In this document: piece by piece, positions 8,329 through 17,570 of the stretch
Layout: the number at the start of each line of letters is the position of its first letter
Position numbering within the stretch: the first letter of the stretch is position 1
Assembly: GCF_014705945.2 (NCBI RefSeq)
Contig: NZ_CP061538.1
Location: 806,001-870,000, forward strand
Direction: 5' to 3'
DNA length: 64,000 bases
Source: Rothia amarae
GTDB lineage: Bacteria; Actinomycetota; Actinomycetes; Actinomycetales; Micrococcaceae
Made by a program: the position numbers and the translations under genes
The notes under the pieces: model-generated
The model's input: only the letters and a program-made list of their open reading frames with translations
Told to the model about the DNA's origin: nothing
Databases searched by the model: none

Positions 8329-9630
8329 CTAAGACGCGTCTGCCTGAGGGATATCTCGGACGACTTTTTCTTGAGACTGCGAAACTTCAATGCCGTAAAG
8401 TGCTTCGAGACCCGCAATATATTCGGATTCTCTGCCTTCTTGGGCTAGCGAACGTGCTCTGACCGTAGGAGTGTGTAAAAGGGATTTGACCATGCGACGC
8501 ATTGCGAATTCGACCTGATCAGCAGCTCCTCCACACCCAAAGTGTCCACGAACTTTCTCTAACTCGGAGTCGAGAATGGACATGGTGTGCTCTCGAAGAG
8601 CAACAATAGCAGCATCTACAGTGCGCGCCTTTTGTTTAATGCGGAATTCCTCAACAGCATTGTCCACTATTGTGTGGGCAAGCTGCACGGAACTATCCAT
8701 TTCTTCAGGGGCTGCCAAGCGCACAGACTCTAAAGTAATGAGTTCTGTATCTGGGAGGTCGGCTACCTCGGGGGCGAAATCGCGAGTGAGGGCAAGATCG
8801 AGGATAACCCGCTTTCCCGCAGGAATTTCATCGGCACTGAGCGGATCAGAGCTACCCGAACACCCGATAATGACATCTGCACTAGCCAGCGCCTGAGGCA
8901 AAGAAGCGCCGTCAATCGCTTTTACCCCACGCTTGTGGGCAAAAGTAGCTGCACGGCCGGTGAAGGAATATACCGTAATATTCTGGCAACCTCTATCTCG
9001 CAAGGCTGCAACGGTGGCACCTGCATAGGCACCCGTACCAAAAACCAAAGCCGATCGGTCTTTCCACGTTTTCTCGGCGACGTCGTCGGCAAGGTCCAAA
9101 GCAACAGAGACCACCGAGCGTCCGCGAGCGCCCAAGAGTGTTTGCTGTCCTACTCGTCGGGCAGTATTGGCTGCGTTGTCAAAAAGCCGCACAAGATTTC
9201 CAGAGGCTTTGCCCTCTTCTTGAGCGGCAGTGATGGCGCGGCGAACTTGGCCGGTGATTTCTCGTTCTCCCACAACTGCGGATTCAAGACCTGAGGCAAC
9301 GGTGAAGAGATGGTGAGCTACAGCGTCGTTGAAAAAGACGTCAAAACTTGATTCAACGGTCGAATAATCTAAGGACGATAGCGCTGAGAGTTCTTCAAAA
9401 ATCGCGGTGGCTACTTCGGCGACATCTTGTTCTGCTTTTTGGTCCGTCGCCACAGAATCCTGAGCTGTTTCCCCGTAGATTTCTAGGCGATTGCAGGTAG
9501 AGAGAACCACTAAACCTCGGGTTTCTACATCGAGTTCTGAGGCATCAAGTGAACTAGCACCGTTGGCTAGATGTGCCACGGTGCTCAAATCGACAGTTTG
9601 GTGAGATGCTACGAGAGAAAAAATAGTCAC
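8329..9630 (-). CDS. hemA: Glutamyl-tRNA reductase
   Basis: 433 residues; reduces glutamyl-tRNA to glutamate-1-semialdehyde with NADPH, the entry step of C5 heme synthesis. The catalytic Cys46 sits in VVLSTCNRLEIYGE; the second signature GEREITGQVRRA follows, then a Rossmann segment ALVFGTGAYAGATVAALRDRG, and a C-terminal dimerisation helix. Start GTG 9630 has a TATGAT -10 box nine bases upstream, so the mRNA is leaderless or nearly so. It is transcribed away from the hemE-hemL cluster, so the first enzyme of the pathway has its own promoter while its substrate-channelling partner HemL is the last gene of the cluster. Confidence 0.95.
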   Translation of the reverse strand: MTIFSLVASHQTVDLSTVAHLANGASSLDASELDVETRGLVVLSTCNRLEIYGETAQDSVATDQKAEQDVAEVATAIFEELSALSSLDYSTVESSFDVFFNDAVAHHLFTVASGLESAVVGEREITGQVRRAITAAQEEGKASGNLVRLFDNAANTARRVGQQTLLGARGRSVVSVALDLADDVAEKTWKDRSALVFGTGAYAGATVAALRDRGCQNITVYSFTGRAATFAHKRGVKAIDGASLPQALASADVIIGCSGSSDPLSADEIPAGKRVILDLALTRDFAPEVADLPDTELITLESVRLAAPEEMDSSVQLAHTIVDNAVEEFRIKQKARTVDAAIVALREHTMSILDSELEKVRGHFGCGGAADQVEFAMRRMVKSLLHTPTVRARSLAQEGRESEYIAGLEALYGIEVSQSQEKVVRDIPQADAS

Positions 9631-9639
9631 GACTTCAAT

Positions 9640-9645
9640 ATCATA
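9640..9645 (-). promoter_or_regulatory. -10 box of hemA
   Basis: TATGAT on the minus strand, nine bases before the GTG start of hemA. No clear -35 element is visible. Confidence 0.4.
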
Positions 9646-9648
9646 AAC

Positions 9649-9759
9649 ATGTCTGAGCTACCTTGGCGAATAGCTGAGGTCAAACTCATGAATGAGATAC
9701 CCCGAATGGGTTGGACTCAGCGGGGAATGCGCGCTACTTACCGTGCCGAGCACAAATAA
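9649..9759 (+). pseudogene. Possible 5' remnant of an HD-domain phosphohydrolase gene
   Basis: A 36-codon frame between hemA and hemE reads MSELPWRIAEV then MNEIPRMGWTQRGM and stops soon after. The string IPRxGWxxRG is what I recall from the start of YfbR-like HD phosphohydrolases, which continue with an ESVAEHS metal motif; here only RAEHK remains before the stop. Short and degenerate, so this is a weak call. Confidence 0.25.
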
Positions 9760-9809
9760 ATGACAGAGTGTAGACAAAACACCCAGAATTTATTGGCACA
9801 ATAGAACAT

Positions 9810-10928
9810 ATGACTTCATCACTTCGCCAGCGTAACTTGCTCACCGACGAGCAGCTGAAGCACCTGCCTGCCCATCACCCCTTGCGAGCGGGTGGAACCG
9901 CTGACTCTCCGATGATGAGAGCACTGACCGGGCGGCAGAGCGCGCATCGTCCCGTGTGGTTCATGCGTCAGGCTGGGCGTTCACTTCCTGAATATTTAAA
10001 GGTTCGCGAAGGTGTCCCGATGTTGGATGCTTGCCTGACTCCTTCGTTGGCAGCTGAAATTACCCTCCAACCTGTGCGGCGACACAACGTGGATGCGGGC
10101 ATCTTCTTTTCTGACATCGTGATTCCTATGAAGCTCGCCGGGGTTGGCGTTGATATTGTGCCCGGGCGCGGTCCAGTACTCGATACTCCGGTTCGCACGT
10201 TGGAAGAGATCAAGAACCTTCCCGAACTTGAAGACTCTGCGTTGGATCCTATTCGCGAAGCTGTTGAGCTGACCGTCAAAGAACTAGGAGATACCCCGCT
10301 GATTGGCTTTGCTGGGGCTCCTTTCACCGTTGCCGCTTATATGGTGGAAGGCGGACCCTCCCGCGACCACCTGCGCCCACGAACCATGATGCACGCTGAA
10401 CCCGAAGCATGGGAAGCCCTGGGGCAGTGGGCGGCACGCACCTCAGGCCAGTTCCTTCGCGCTCAGATAGAAGCCGGCGCGTCTGCGGTGCAGCTCTTTG
10501 ACTCTTGGGCAGGTTCACTATCTGAAGCGGATTATCGGCGTTTCGTTCAGAAACACTCTGCGGATGCTTTGGCAATGGTTGAAGAATTCGGTGTCCCACG
10601 TATCCACTTTGGCACGAGTACTGCTGAGTTACTCGGCGCTATGCACGAGGCTGGCGCTGACGTCGTTGGAGTGGACTACCGCCTATCCCTGACCGAAGCT
10701 GAGCAGCGCTTGGGCGGAGGGATTCCACTGCAAGGAAATATCGACCCTGCCTTGCTGGCATCGGGTTGGGACGCTCTGCGCGAGCACACCGATCAGGTAC
10801 TAGCAGCTGGCAACAGCGCACCCACCCACGTGGTAAATCTGGGCCACGGCGTACCCCCGAGCACCGACCCCGCCGTCCTGACCCGCCTGGTGGAGTATAT
10901 TCACACCCAAACTACCCAGCACGAGTAG
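9810..10928 (+). CDS. hemE: Uroporphyrinogen decarboxylase
   Basis: 372 residues; removes four acetate carboxyls from uroporphyrinogen III to give coproporphyrinogen III. The N-terminal signature RPVWFMRQAGRSLPEY, the catalytic Asp in FFSDIVIP and the second signature GFAGAPFTVAAYMVEG are all present, with the C-terminal NLGHGVPPSTDP motif. Length is slightly above the usual 340-350 because of a 30-residue N-terminal extension. First gene of the forward heme cluster; the next gene starts 19 bases after it. A CACAAT sequence seven bases before the ATG could be a weak -10 of a leaderless mRNA. Confidence 0.95.
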   Translation: MTSSLRQRNLLTDEQLKHLPAHHPLRAGGTADSPMMRALTGRQSAHRPVWFMRQAGRSLPEYLKVREGVPMLDACLTPSLAAEITLQPVRRHNVDAGIFFSDIVIPMKLAGVGVDIVPGRGPVLDTPVRTLEEIKNLPELEDSALDPIREAVELTVKELGDTPLIGFAGAPFTVAAYMVEGGPSRDHLRPRTMMHAEPEAWEALGQWAARTSGQFLRAQIEAGASAVQLFDSWAGSLSEADYRRFVQKHSADALAMVEEFGVPRIHFGTSTAELLGAMHEAGADVVGVDYRLSLTEAEQRLGGGIPLQGNIDPALLASGWDALREHTDQVLAAGNSAPTHVVNLGHGVPPSTDPAVLTRLVEYIHTQTTQHE

Positions 10929-10947
10929 AAAGCATTCTTGAACAATA

Positions 10948-12399
10948 ATGGCTATGGACTCCCGACGAACTCACCGCGAATCTGCGGTGGTGGTAGGTGG
11001 CGGCATCTCCGGTTTGCTCGCTGCCCGTGAACTAGCGATGAAGGGGCTGCGCGTTACTCTCGTTGAAAAGCGCTCTCATCTCGGTGGTGCTGTAGGCGCA
11101 CACGAGGTAGATGGGCACGTGCTCGATTCGGGGGCTGAATCGTTTGCTACCCGCACCTCTGATGTTGCGGAACTGCTCACCGAATTGGGCATTGAAGATA
11201 AGATTTGCTCACCTTATGACGGCGGCTCATGGCTGTACTTGCAAGACGGCGCCCACCCGGCTCCTCGCACGGGAATTCTGGGTATTCCTGGCGATTTGAG
11301 CGATCCTTCAATCCGGGAAATTCTTTCATCAGCTGGTCTTCGACGAGCCAAGATGGATAAGCTACTCCCTGCGTCTGTGGGCGCCAACGCTAAGACTCTG
11401 GGTGAACTTGTTCGCAAGCGTATGGGCCAGCAGGTTGTTGACCGACTCGTTGCGCCGGTAACCACCGGCGTCCAATCGACCCATCCCGATGAAGTCGAAA
11501 TTGAAAGCGTTATCCCCGGTCTGCAGGCAGCGCTCGCCCAGCGAGGTTCGCTTGCCGCCGCTTCGGCATCATTGCGAGCTGCCTCTCCGGCTGGATCCCA
11601 GGTTGCTGGCCTAGTAGGAGGTATGAACCAGCTCTCTGAGGCTTTGGTGCGTGATGTTCTGCGCCGCCGTGTGCGTATCCTCACCGGCTACGATGCCATC
11701 GCCGTTGACCGTGACCCCGATCGAGGCGGTTGGACCCTGCTACAAAGGGCACCCCAGCTGGGGGAGCGCGTTGCACCGGTTCACGGCAAATACTTAGTGA
11801 TGGCAACCGATGCACCCACTACCTTGCGAATCCTGGGATCCCATTTGGATGCTTCCACCATTCCCCAGGTCAAAGCAGGGCACGAAATTGCTCTGGTTAC
11901 CCTCGCCATTGAGCAGCCAGAATTGGATTCTCGCCCCCGCGGCACCGGTCTGCTAGTCAGCGATCAGGTAGCCACCGTACGCGCCAAAGCGCTAACCCAT
12001 GCCACTGCCAAGTGGAAGTGGATTGCAGAGGAAATGGGTCCGGGCAAACACGTCGTGCGTCTGTCTTACGGACGAGGCAACGACCACGGACCTTTGCGCG
12101 AAGTTTCCCTCTATGATGACCAGCTCATCACTCTGGCAATGCACGATGCAGGCAAGCTACTGGGCGTCAGCATCACCCGGGGCAATTTACTGGGGGCTGA
12201 CGTAGTGCGATGGAAGGGCTCTTTGCCCACCATGCGCCCCGGACACCGCGAAAAAGTACAGCAGTTTCGCAACTCACTGCAGGATCTAGAAGGCGTTACC
12301 GCAGTGGGCGCCTGGTTATCAGGCAACGGGCTAGCCGCCGTCACCGCAGATACCCGCCGCACCATGCACGAATTTATTGACGCAACATCAGCCGACTAA
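10948..12399 (+). CDS. hemY: Coproporphyrinogen III oxidase (HemY/CgoX, FAD-dependent)
   Basis: 483 residues. The FAD-binding dinucleotide motif VVVGGGISGLLAARELAMKGLRVTLVEK is at residues 14-41 and the conserved C-terminal GAWLSGNGLAAVTADTRR closes the FAD site. In actinobacteria with HemQ this enzyme oxidises coproporphyrinogen III to coproporphyrin III rather than working on protoporphyrinogen; that assignment follows from the presence of hemQ next door. Sits 19 bases after hemE and 71 bases before hemQ. Confidence 0.9.
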   Translation: MAMDSRRTHRESAVVVGGGISGLLAARELAMKGLRVTLVEKRSHLGGAVGAHEVDGHVLDSGAESFATRTSDVAELLTELGIEDKICSPYDGGSWLYLQDGAHPAPRTGILGIPGDLSDPSIREILSSAGLRRAKMDKLLPASVGANAKTLGELVRKRMGQQVVDRLVAPVTTGVQSTHPDEVEIESVIPGLQAALAQRGSLAAASASLRAASPAGSQVAGLVGGMNQLSEALVRDVLRRRVRILTGYDAIAVDRDPDRGGWTLLQRAPQLGERVAPVHGKYLVMATDAPTTLRILGSHLDASTIPQVKAGHEIALVTLAIEQPELDSRPRGTGLLVSDQVATVRAKALTHATAKWKWIAEEMGPGKHVVRLSYGRGNDHGPLREVSLYDDQLITLAMHDAGKLLGVSITRGNLLGADVVRWKGSLPTMRPGHREKVQQFRNSLQDLEGVTAVGAWLSGNGLAAVTADTRRTMHEFIDATSAD

Positions 12400-12470
12400 A
12401 GATTTTATTTTCCAGACAGAAGCCGCGTGCCAGCTCAACACAAACTGGGACGCAGAAAAGGAAGAACACC

Positions 12471-13256
12471 ATGTCACAGCAGGAAAAAGCACACGCATAC
12501 AGCCACGGTCACGGCGCATCCATGCCCACCGCTAAAGATGCCCACGGAAAGATTCAGGGTCAGCGACCCGGCGAAACCGCCGAGCTCGATGACCAGTTCC
12601 ACTATTCCATTCACACCGTTTTTGCCCGTGACACCCAGCCTGCGGACAACGCATCCTCTGAAGCTGCCACCGAAGAATTGAACAAGGTTGTAGCACGCCT
12701 TGAATCCAACGGCGTCACCGTACGCGGATTCTACGATGTCTCAGCGATGCGCAACGACGCCGACGTCATGGTCTGGGTTCACGGCGCAACCCCCGAAGAC
12801 CTTCAGGCAGCTATCCGAGATATCCGCCGAACCGTTGCATTCTCCGGCACCAAAATCGTCTGGTCGACCATGGGCGTACACCGCGATGCAGAATTCTCTA
12901 ACAACCACACCCCATCCTTCGCCAAGGGTATTGCCCCAGAGCGTTGGATTTGCGTCTACCCCTTCGTTCGCTCCTACGACTGGTACACCATCAACCCCGA
13001 AAAGCGCCGCGAAATCATGAAGAATCACGGCATGAAGGGCGTAGACTTCCGCGAAGTTCTCCCCAACACCATCGCAACGTTCGGACTCAATGACTACGAA
13101 TGGCTCATTGCCCTCGAATCCCCTGAACTGGTTCTGCTGGTAGACCTGATGCGTTCATTCCGCAACACAGAGGCACGCCACTACATCCGCGAAGAAATCC
13201 CGTTCTACACTGGTCGCCGCATTGAAGCCAGTGAAGTGGCAGGAGTACTTGCTTAA
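12471..13256 (+). CDS. hemQ: Coproheme decarboxylase (HemQ/ChdC)
   Basis: 261 residues; uses peroxide to decarboxylate coproheme to heme b, the last step of the coproporphyrin-dependent pathway. Using the actinobacterial enzyme from Corynebacterium diphtheriae as a guide (distal His, then Tyr 17 on, then proximal His 23 further), the same spacing is found here: His146 in NNHTPSF, Tyr163 in CVYPFVRSYDWY and His186 in MKNHGMK. The N-terminus has an added segment of about 40 residues with a His-rich patch (HAYSHGHG) not needed for the fold. Ribosome site AAAGGAAG precedes ATG 12471. The stop codon abuts the hemH start. Confidence 0.93.
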   Translation: MSQQEKAHAYSHGHGASMPTAKDAHGKIQGQRPGETAELDDQFHYSIHTVFARDTQPADNASSEAATEELNKVVARLESNGVTVRGFYDVSAMRNDADVMVWVHGATPEDLQAAIRDIRRTVAFSGTKIVWSTMGVHRDAEFSNNHTPSFAKGIAPERWICVYPFVRSYDWYTINPEKRREIMKNHGMKGVDFREVLPNTIATFGLNDYEWLIALESPELVLLVDLMRSFRNTEARHYIREEIPFYTGRRIEASEVAGVLA

Positions 13257-14582
13257 ATGACTCAACTTCCCACCGACATTATTCCGAATCGGACAGACCC
13301 CCAGAACACTGCAACCAACGGGCCAGCCGTTCTGAATGAGCAGAACCTGGAGGTGTTCCATGGGGAAGAGAACCTTACCCGTGTGCGCTCTGAGGCACCG
13401 CGGGATTACGACCTCGTTATTCTTTCCTCCTTCGGCGGCCCTGAAGGCCAAGAGGACGTTATCCCCTTTCTGCGCAACGTCACCGCAGGGCGAGGAATCC
13501 CCGACGAGCGTCTAGAAGAGGTAGCCACTCACTACCGTGCCAACGGGGGAGTCTCGCCGATTAACGAGCAGAACCGTGCGCTCCTGGCAGCCCTACAAAC
13601 GGCACTCGTTGAAAAAGGTCCCGATGTGCCCATAACCTGGGCAAATCGAAACTGGGAGCCTTACGTCAAAGACGTAGTTCAAGAGGCCTACGACAAGGGC
13701 GCGCGCAAAATCTTGGTACTGGCTACCAGCGCTTACCCGGGATATTCATCGTGCCGCCAATACCGCGAGGATTACGGTATTGCCTTAGAGGAGCTGGGCC
13801 TCGAAGGAAAGCTACAAATCGATAAGGTACGCCAGTATTTTGACGCCCCCGGTTTCATCGCGCCTTTCGAAGACGGTCTTATCGAAGGACTACAGGACGT
13901 GCGCGCCCGGCTGGAGCAGGCAGAGCGAAAAGCTGCCGGCAACGGCAAGATTCGCATTATGTTCTGCACCCACTCGATACCCACCAGCGCGGCAAATGAA
14001 GCGGGACCTCGCGGCGTCGACTACGAAGGTGGCTCCGCCTACGTTGAAAAACATCTGCAGGCTGCTCGCGCGGTGCTCGCCGGAGTGGAGAAAAAACATC
14101 CTGAGCTGTTGAAGGACGTGGAATGGGAGCTGGTCTACCAGTCTCGTTCCGGTCCGCCGTCCATGCCCTGGCTTGAACCCGATGTGAACGATGCCCTCGA
14201 AGCGCTAGAAGGCACTGTGGACGGCGTGGTTCTGGTGCCGCTGGGATTCGTCTCAGACCACATGGAAGTCAAGTGGGACTTGGACACCGAGGCTCTGGAC
14301 ACCTGCGAAAAACTGGGGTTTGTGGCAACACGGACACCGACTCCCGGAACCCACCCCGAGTACGTTGAAATGTTGCGCCAACTCATCGGCCAGCGTGTGG
14401 CATCTTCTGCCCCTTCGCAAAATCCCGCTGAGCTGGATGAATTGAGAACCAGTGCCTGCGGCACCCCTGGGTGGTTTGACGCCTGCAACCCTGACTGTTG
14501 CGTATCGGCACGAGCAAAAGCTCAGAAGCCTACCATTGCTACGTATACAGGTGCCGATAAAGCAGAAGGAGCGCGTTCATGA
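13257..14582 (+). CDS. hemH: Coproporphyrin III ferrochelatase
   Basis: 441 residues; inserts ferrous iron into coproporphyrin III. Landmarks: LSSFGGPEG near the start, VLATSAYPGYSSCRQY, the catalytic His in MFCTHSIPTSAANEAGP, and the conserved PLGFVSDHMEVKWDLD. The C-terminal tail CGTPGWFDACNPDCC holds several Cys that probably ligate the [2Fe-2S] cluster known in actinobacterial ferrochelatases. It begins directly after the hemQ stop and overlaps hemC by four bases (ATGA), so hemQ, hemH and hemC are translationally coupled. Confidence 0.94.
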   Translation: MTQLPTDIIPNRTDPQNTATNGPAVLNEQNLEVFHGEENLTRVRSEAPRDYDLVILSSFGGPEGQEDVIPFLRNVTAGRGIPDERLEEVATHYRANGGVSPINEQNRALLAALQTALVEKGPDVPITWANRNWEPYVKDVVQEAYDKGARKILVLATSAYPGYSSCRQYREDYGIALEELGLEGKLQIDKVRQYFDAPGFIAPFEDGLIEGLQDVRARLEQAERKAAGNGKIRIMFCTHSIPTSAANEAGPRGVDYEGGSAYVEKHLQAARAVLAGVEKKHPELLKDVEWELVYQSRSGPPSMPWLEPDVNDALEALEGTVDGVVLVPLGFVSDHMEVKWDLDTEALDTCEKLGFVATRTPTPGTHPEYVEMLRQLIGQRVASSAPSQNPAELDELRTSACGTPGWFDACNPDCCVSARAKAQKPTIATYTGADKAEGARS

Positions 14583-15541
14583 CCTTTATCCTAGGAACGC
14601 GCGGTTCTGCTCTTGCCCTCACCCAATCGGGAATGGCAGCTGATCAAATCGCTGCAGCCGGCAACTTTGAGGTGGAACTACGTACCGTTCGCACCGAGGG
14701 CGATGTGTTGACCGGCCCCCTCTCTCAGATGGGTGGTACCGGAGTATTCGCAGCAACCCTACGTACCCGCGTGCTCGACGGATCGGTTGACTTTGCGGTG
14801 CACTCTCTCAAAGATTTGCCCACTGCTCCCTGCCCCGGACTGGTCGTTGCGGGGATTCCGGAGCGAGAAGATCCCCGTGATGCTCTGATTGCTCGCGACG
14901 GGTTGACCTTAGAGAAACTACCCGCTGGTGCCCGCATCGGAACCGGATCTCCCCGCCGCGCAGCACAATTGCGCTTGATCCGACCCGATATCGAGATTGT
15001 AGATATTCGCGGCAATGTGGGTACTCGGTTGGCGCGCGTAGCAGGATTCGAATCCTATGGAAATCAAAGCACACCTGCCGGGGACTGCGATGCGGTGGTT
15101 CTGGCGGCCTCGGGTTTACGCCGTCTGGGTTTTGAAGAGACAGTTACCGACTATCTTGATCCCACTCAGATGCTCCCCGCCGCTGGTCAAGGCGCTCTGG
15201 CGCTGGAGGTGCGCGAGAGCGACGTCGAAAAAGCTACTGAACTGGCAGAGGCAATTCGCGCCGTCGACCATGCGCCTACTCGTTGGGCAGTGACCGCCGA
15301 GCGGGCTCTGTTGGCACGTTTAGAAGCCGGATGCGCAGCTCCCGTAGGAACTTTTGCGCGGTTAGAGGAGCAAACACTCGTCCTAGACGCAGTGGTAGCA
15401 AACCCTGACGGCTCTGAATCCCTACGCCACCAAGCAACCACTTCCGATCTATCGGCGGATGGCGCGAAAACATTGGGAGAAAAACTTGCTGATGAACTTC
15501 TCTCCATGGGCGCCGCCCGCCTGGCAAATCTGACCCTCTAA
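14579..15541 (+). CDS. hemC: Hydroxymethylbilane synthase (porphobilinogen deaminase)
   Basis: 320 residues; polymerises four porphobilinogens to hydroxymethylbilane. N-terminal TRGSALALTQ, central HSLKDLP and GTGSPRRAAQL, and the dipyrromethane cofactor Cys252 in LEAGCAAPVG are all present. It overlaps hemH by four bases and hemD by one base. Length is normal for the family. Confidence 0.95.
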   Translation: MTFILGTRGSALALTQSGMAADQIAAAGNFEVELRTVRTEGDVLTGPLSQMGGTGVFAATLRTRVLDGSVDFAVHSLKDLPTAPCPGLVVAGIPEREDPRDALIARDGLTLEKLPAGARIGTGSPRRAAQLRLIRPDIEIVDIRGNVGTRLARVAGFESYGNQSTPAGDCDAVVLAASGLRRLGFEETVTDYLDPTQMLPAAGQGALALEVRESDVEKATELAEAIRAVDHAPTRWAVTAERALLARLEAGCAAPVGTFARLEEQTLVLDAVVANPDGSESLRHQATTSDLSADGAKTLGEKLADELLSMGAARLANLTL

Positions 15542-16425
15542 TGACTGCATCTGCACAAATCTTTGTGACGAGAACACCTGCCGCCGCTGGGGAGCTCATT
15601 GATGAGCTCCTCGAGGGGGTAGGGAAATCCCTGTTGTCTTCACCTTCTGGCGCAATTGAGCTGCTCTGCGTACCTCTCCACGAGGCAGAGCTTATCCCCC
15701 AGAATGCGCGGGAAGTAGCCCGCGAGTTGCTCCGCCAGAGTTTGAAAGGGCAGTTTGATGCGGTCACGTTTACCAGTCGCAATGGAGTACGGGCCTTTGA
15801 ACAACTGATAGCTTCTCAAGCTCTACCCTTTCCCCCGGAAACATTGATTGCCGCCGTGGGACAGGGTACTGCTGCTGAACTAAAAAAACTGGGCATTACT
15901 GCGAATTTCATTCCCGATATCCAAGATGCTCAGCACATGATTCAACAGTGGCCAGCATCTGCTGGTTTGAACCAACGTATTTTGTGCGTACAGGGTGCCA
16001 ACGCTCGTCCAACACTTCGCGAAGGACTGAAAGCGCTAGGACACCGGGTTGATGTCGCCACCGTCTATCAAATGCGGGACTTTCCCGCTGAATCGGCGCT
16101 CGTACAGGGCTCAAAGTCTTACGGGGAGTACGAACCGCTTTCGCTCAATCAGGCTTTAGAAGTAGCTCAGGGACGTACCTCGGCAGATAATTCCACTGCG
16201 CGAATTCTGATTGCTACAGCGCCCTCGTTACTCCGGGCGTTTTATCAAGGATGGGTGACTTCGCCGCAGGGTAGCCGAGAGAATTTCCCCCATCTCATTG
16301 CCATTGGAAAATCAACCGCCCTCCAAGCTGTCGAATTGGGTCTGACCGCCACCGTACCTGCCAGCCCAGCTGCTTCAGACCTTGCAACCGCAGCCTGCGA
16401 TACCCTTCTACACCTGACCCGCTAA
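15541..16425 (+). CDS. hemD: Uroporphyrinogen III synthase
   Basis: 294 residues; cyclises hydroxymethylbilane with inversion of ring D. The family is poorly conserved, but FDAVTFTSRNGVRAFEQL, IAAVGQGTAAELKKLGI, and the late IAIGKSTALQAVELGLTATVPASPAASDLATA match the two-lobed HemD pattern. The start ATG 15541 overlaps the hemC stop codon by one base. The 35 bases after it carry a new ribosome site for hemB. Confidence 0.88.
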   Translation: MTASAQIFVTRTPAAAGELIDELLEGVGKSLLSSPSGAIELLCVPLHEAELIPQNAREVARELLRQSLKGQFDAVTFTSRNGVRAFEQLIASQALPFPPETLIAAVGQGTAAELKKLGITANFIPDIQDAQHMIQQWPASAGLNQRILCVQGANARPTLREGLKALGHRVDVATVYQMRDFPAESALVQGSKSYGEYEPLSLNQALEVAQGRTSADNSTARILIATAPSLLRAFYQGWVTSPQGSRENFPHLIAIGKSTALQAVELGLTATVPASPAASDLATAACDTLLHLTR

Positions 16426-16460
16426 CTTTCTTCCTACAGAATTTTCGTTAAAGGAACACC

Positions 16461-17459
16461 ATGAAAAACCTAGAACTTCCCTTCCGCCCTCGCCGCCTGC
16501 GCACCACAGCCGCAATGCGCTCGCTAGTCGCTCAAACTGAGCTGACCCCTCGCAACCTTATTCAGGTGCTTTTCGTTCGAGACGGCATCGAGTCACCCCA
16601 GGAAATTGCATCTATGCCCGGGCAGTATCAGCACACTCTTGACTCGGTCTTAGACGAGGTGAGTCGCGCTATCGACGCGGGTATCGCCTGTATCGACCTG
16701 TTCGGTGTACCTCTCGATGAAGATAAAGACGATCAAGGCTCCGTTGCCTGGGCTGAAGACGGAATCCTGAACCGCGCAATTGCCGCTATCCGGCACAAGT
16801 TTGGCAACGACATCGTGATTATGGCTGATACCTGCCTCGACGAATTTACCTCTCATGGCCACTGTGGTCCGCTCACCACCGACCAATTTGGAAATACGGT
16901 AGTGGATAATGATGCCTCGGTAGAGTCATACTGCAAAATGGCGGTAGCGCAAGCGAAAGCTGGTGCCCACATGGTGAGCCCCTCGGGCATGATGGACGGG
17001 CAGGTCGCCGCCATCCGTCAGGCACTGGACGACGCCGGATTCACCGACGTCGCCATCATGGCATACTCCGCCAAATACGCCTCAGCATTCTTTGGCCCCT
17101 TCCGCGATGCCGTGGGTTCATCCTTGGACGGCGATCGCAAGAGCTACCAGCAAGATCCGGCAAACCGCCGCGAGGGCGTTCTAGAAGCACAGCTCGATAT
17201 TGAAGAAGGCGCCGATTTTGTGATGGTCAAGCCTGCTATGGCTTACCTAGATATCGTGCGCGAGGTAGCAGATTTCTCACCAGTTCCTGTAGCTGCCTAC
17301 CAGGTTTCGGGGGAGTACGCGATGATCGAGGCGGCATCTGCCAATGGCTGGGTGGATCGCGAGCGCATCGTTCTCGAATCGCTGAGCGGCATCAAACGTG
17401 CCGGGGCGGACATGATTTTGACCTATTACGCTACCGAGGTCGCTGGCTGGTTGAAGTAA
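16461..17459 (+). CDS. hemB: Delta-aminolevulinic acid dehydratase (porphobilinogen synthase)
   Basis: 332 residues; condenses two aminolevulinates to porphobilinogen. The Schiff-base lysines lie in MAYSAKYASAFFGPFRDA and FVMVKPAMAYLD. The metal segment reads DTCLDEFTSHGHCG: Cys125 and Cys135 match the zinc-type enzyme but the middle cysteine is Asp127, so it is a mixed Cys-Asp-Cys site rather than a full zinc triad. Ribosome site AAAGGAAC before ATG 16461. Probably co-transcribed with hemD. Confidence 0.94.
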   Translation: MKNLELPFRPRRLRTTAAMRSLVAQTELTPRNLIQVLFVRDGIESPQEIASMPGQYQHTLDSVLDEVSRAIDAGIACIDLFGVPLDEDKDDQGSVAWAEDGILNRAIAAIRHKFGNDIVIMADTCLDEFTSHGHCGPLTTDQFGNTVVDNDASVESYCKMAVAQAKAGAHMVSPSGMMDGQVAAIRQALDDAGFTDVAIMAYSAKYASAFFGPFRDAVGSSLDGDRKSYQQDPANRREGVLEAQLDIEEGADFVMVKPAMAYLDIVREVADFSPVPVAAYQVSGEYAMIEAASANGWVDRERIVLESLSGIKRAGADMILTYYATEVAGWLK

Positions 17460-17570
17460 CGGGCGTACGTTTGCTTGGTTTATTCCGCTGGAGGAAGCCT
17501 TACTGTCCCCATCCCGATTTCTTACGCATTAGACTTATCCCCAGAAACCTAACGAAAAGGATTTAGACCT

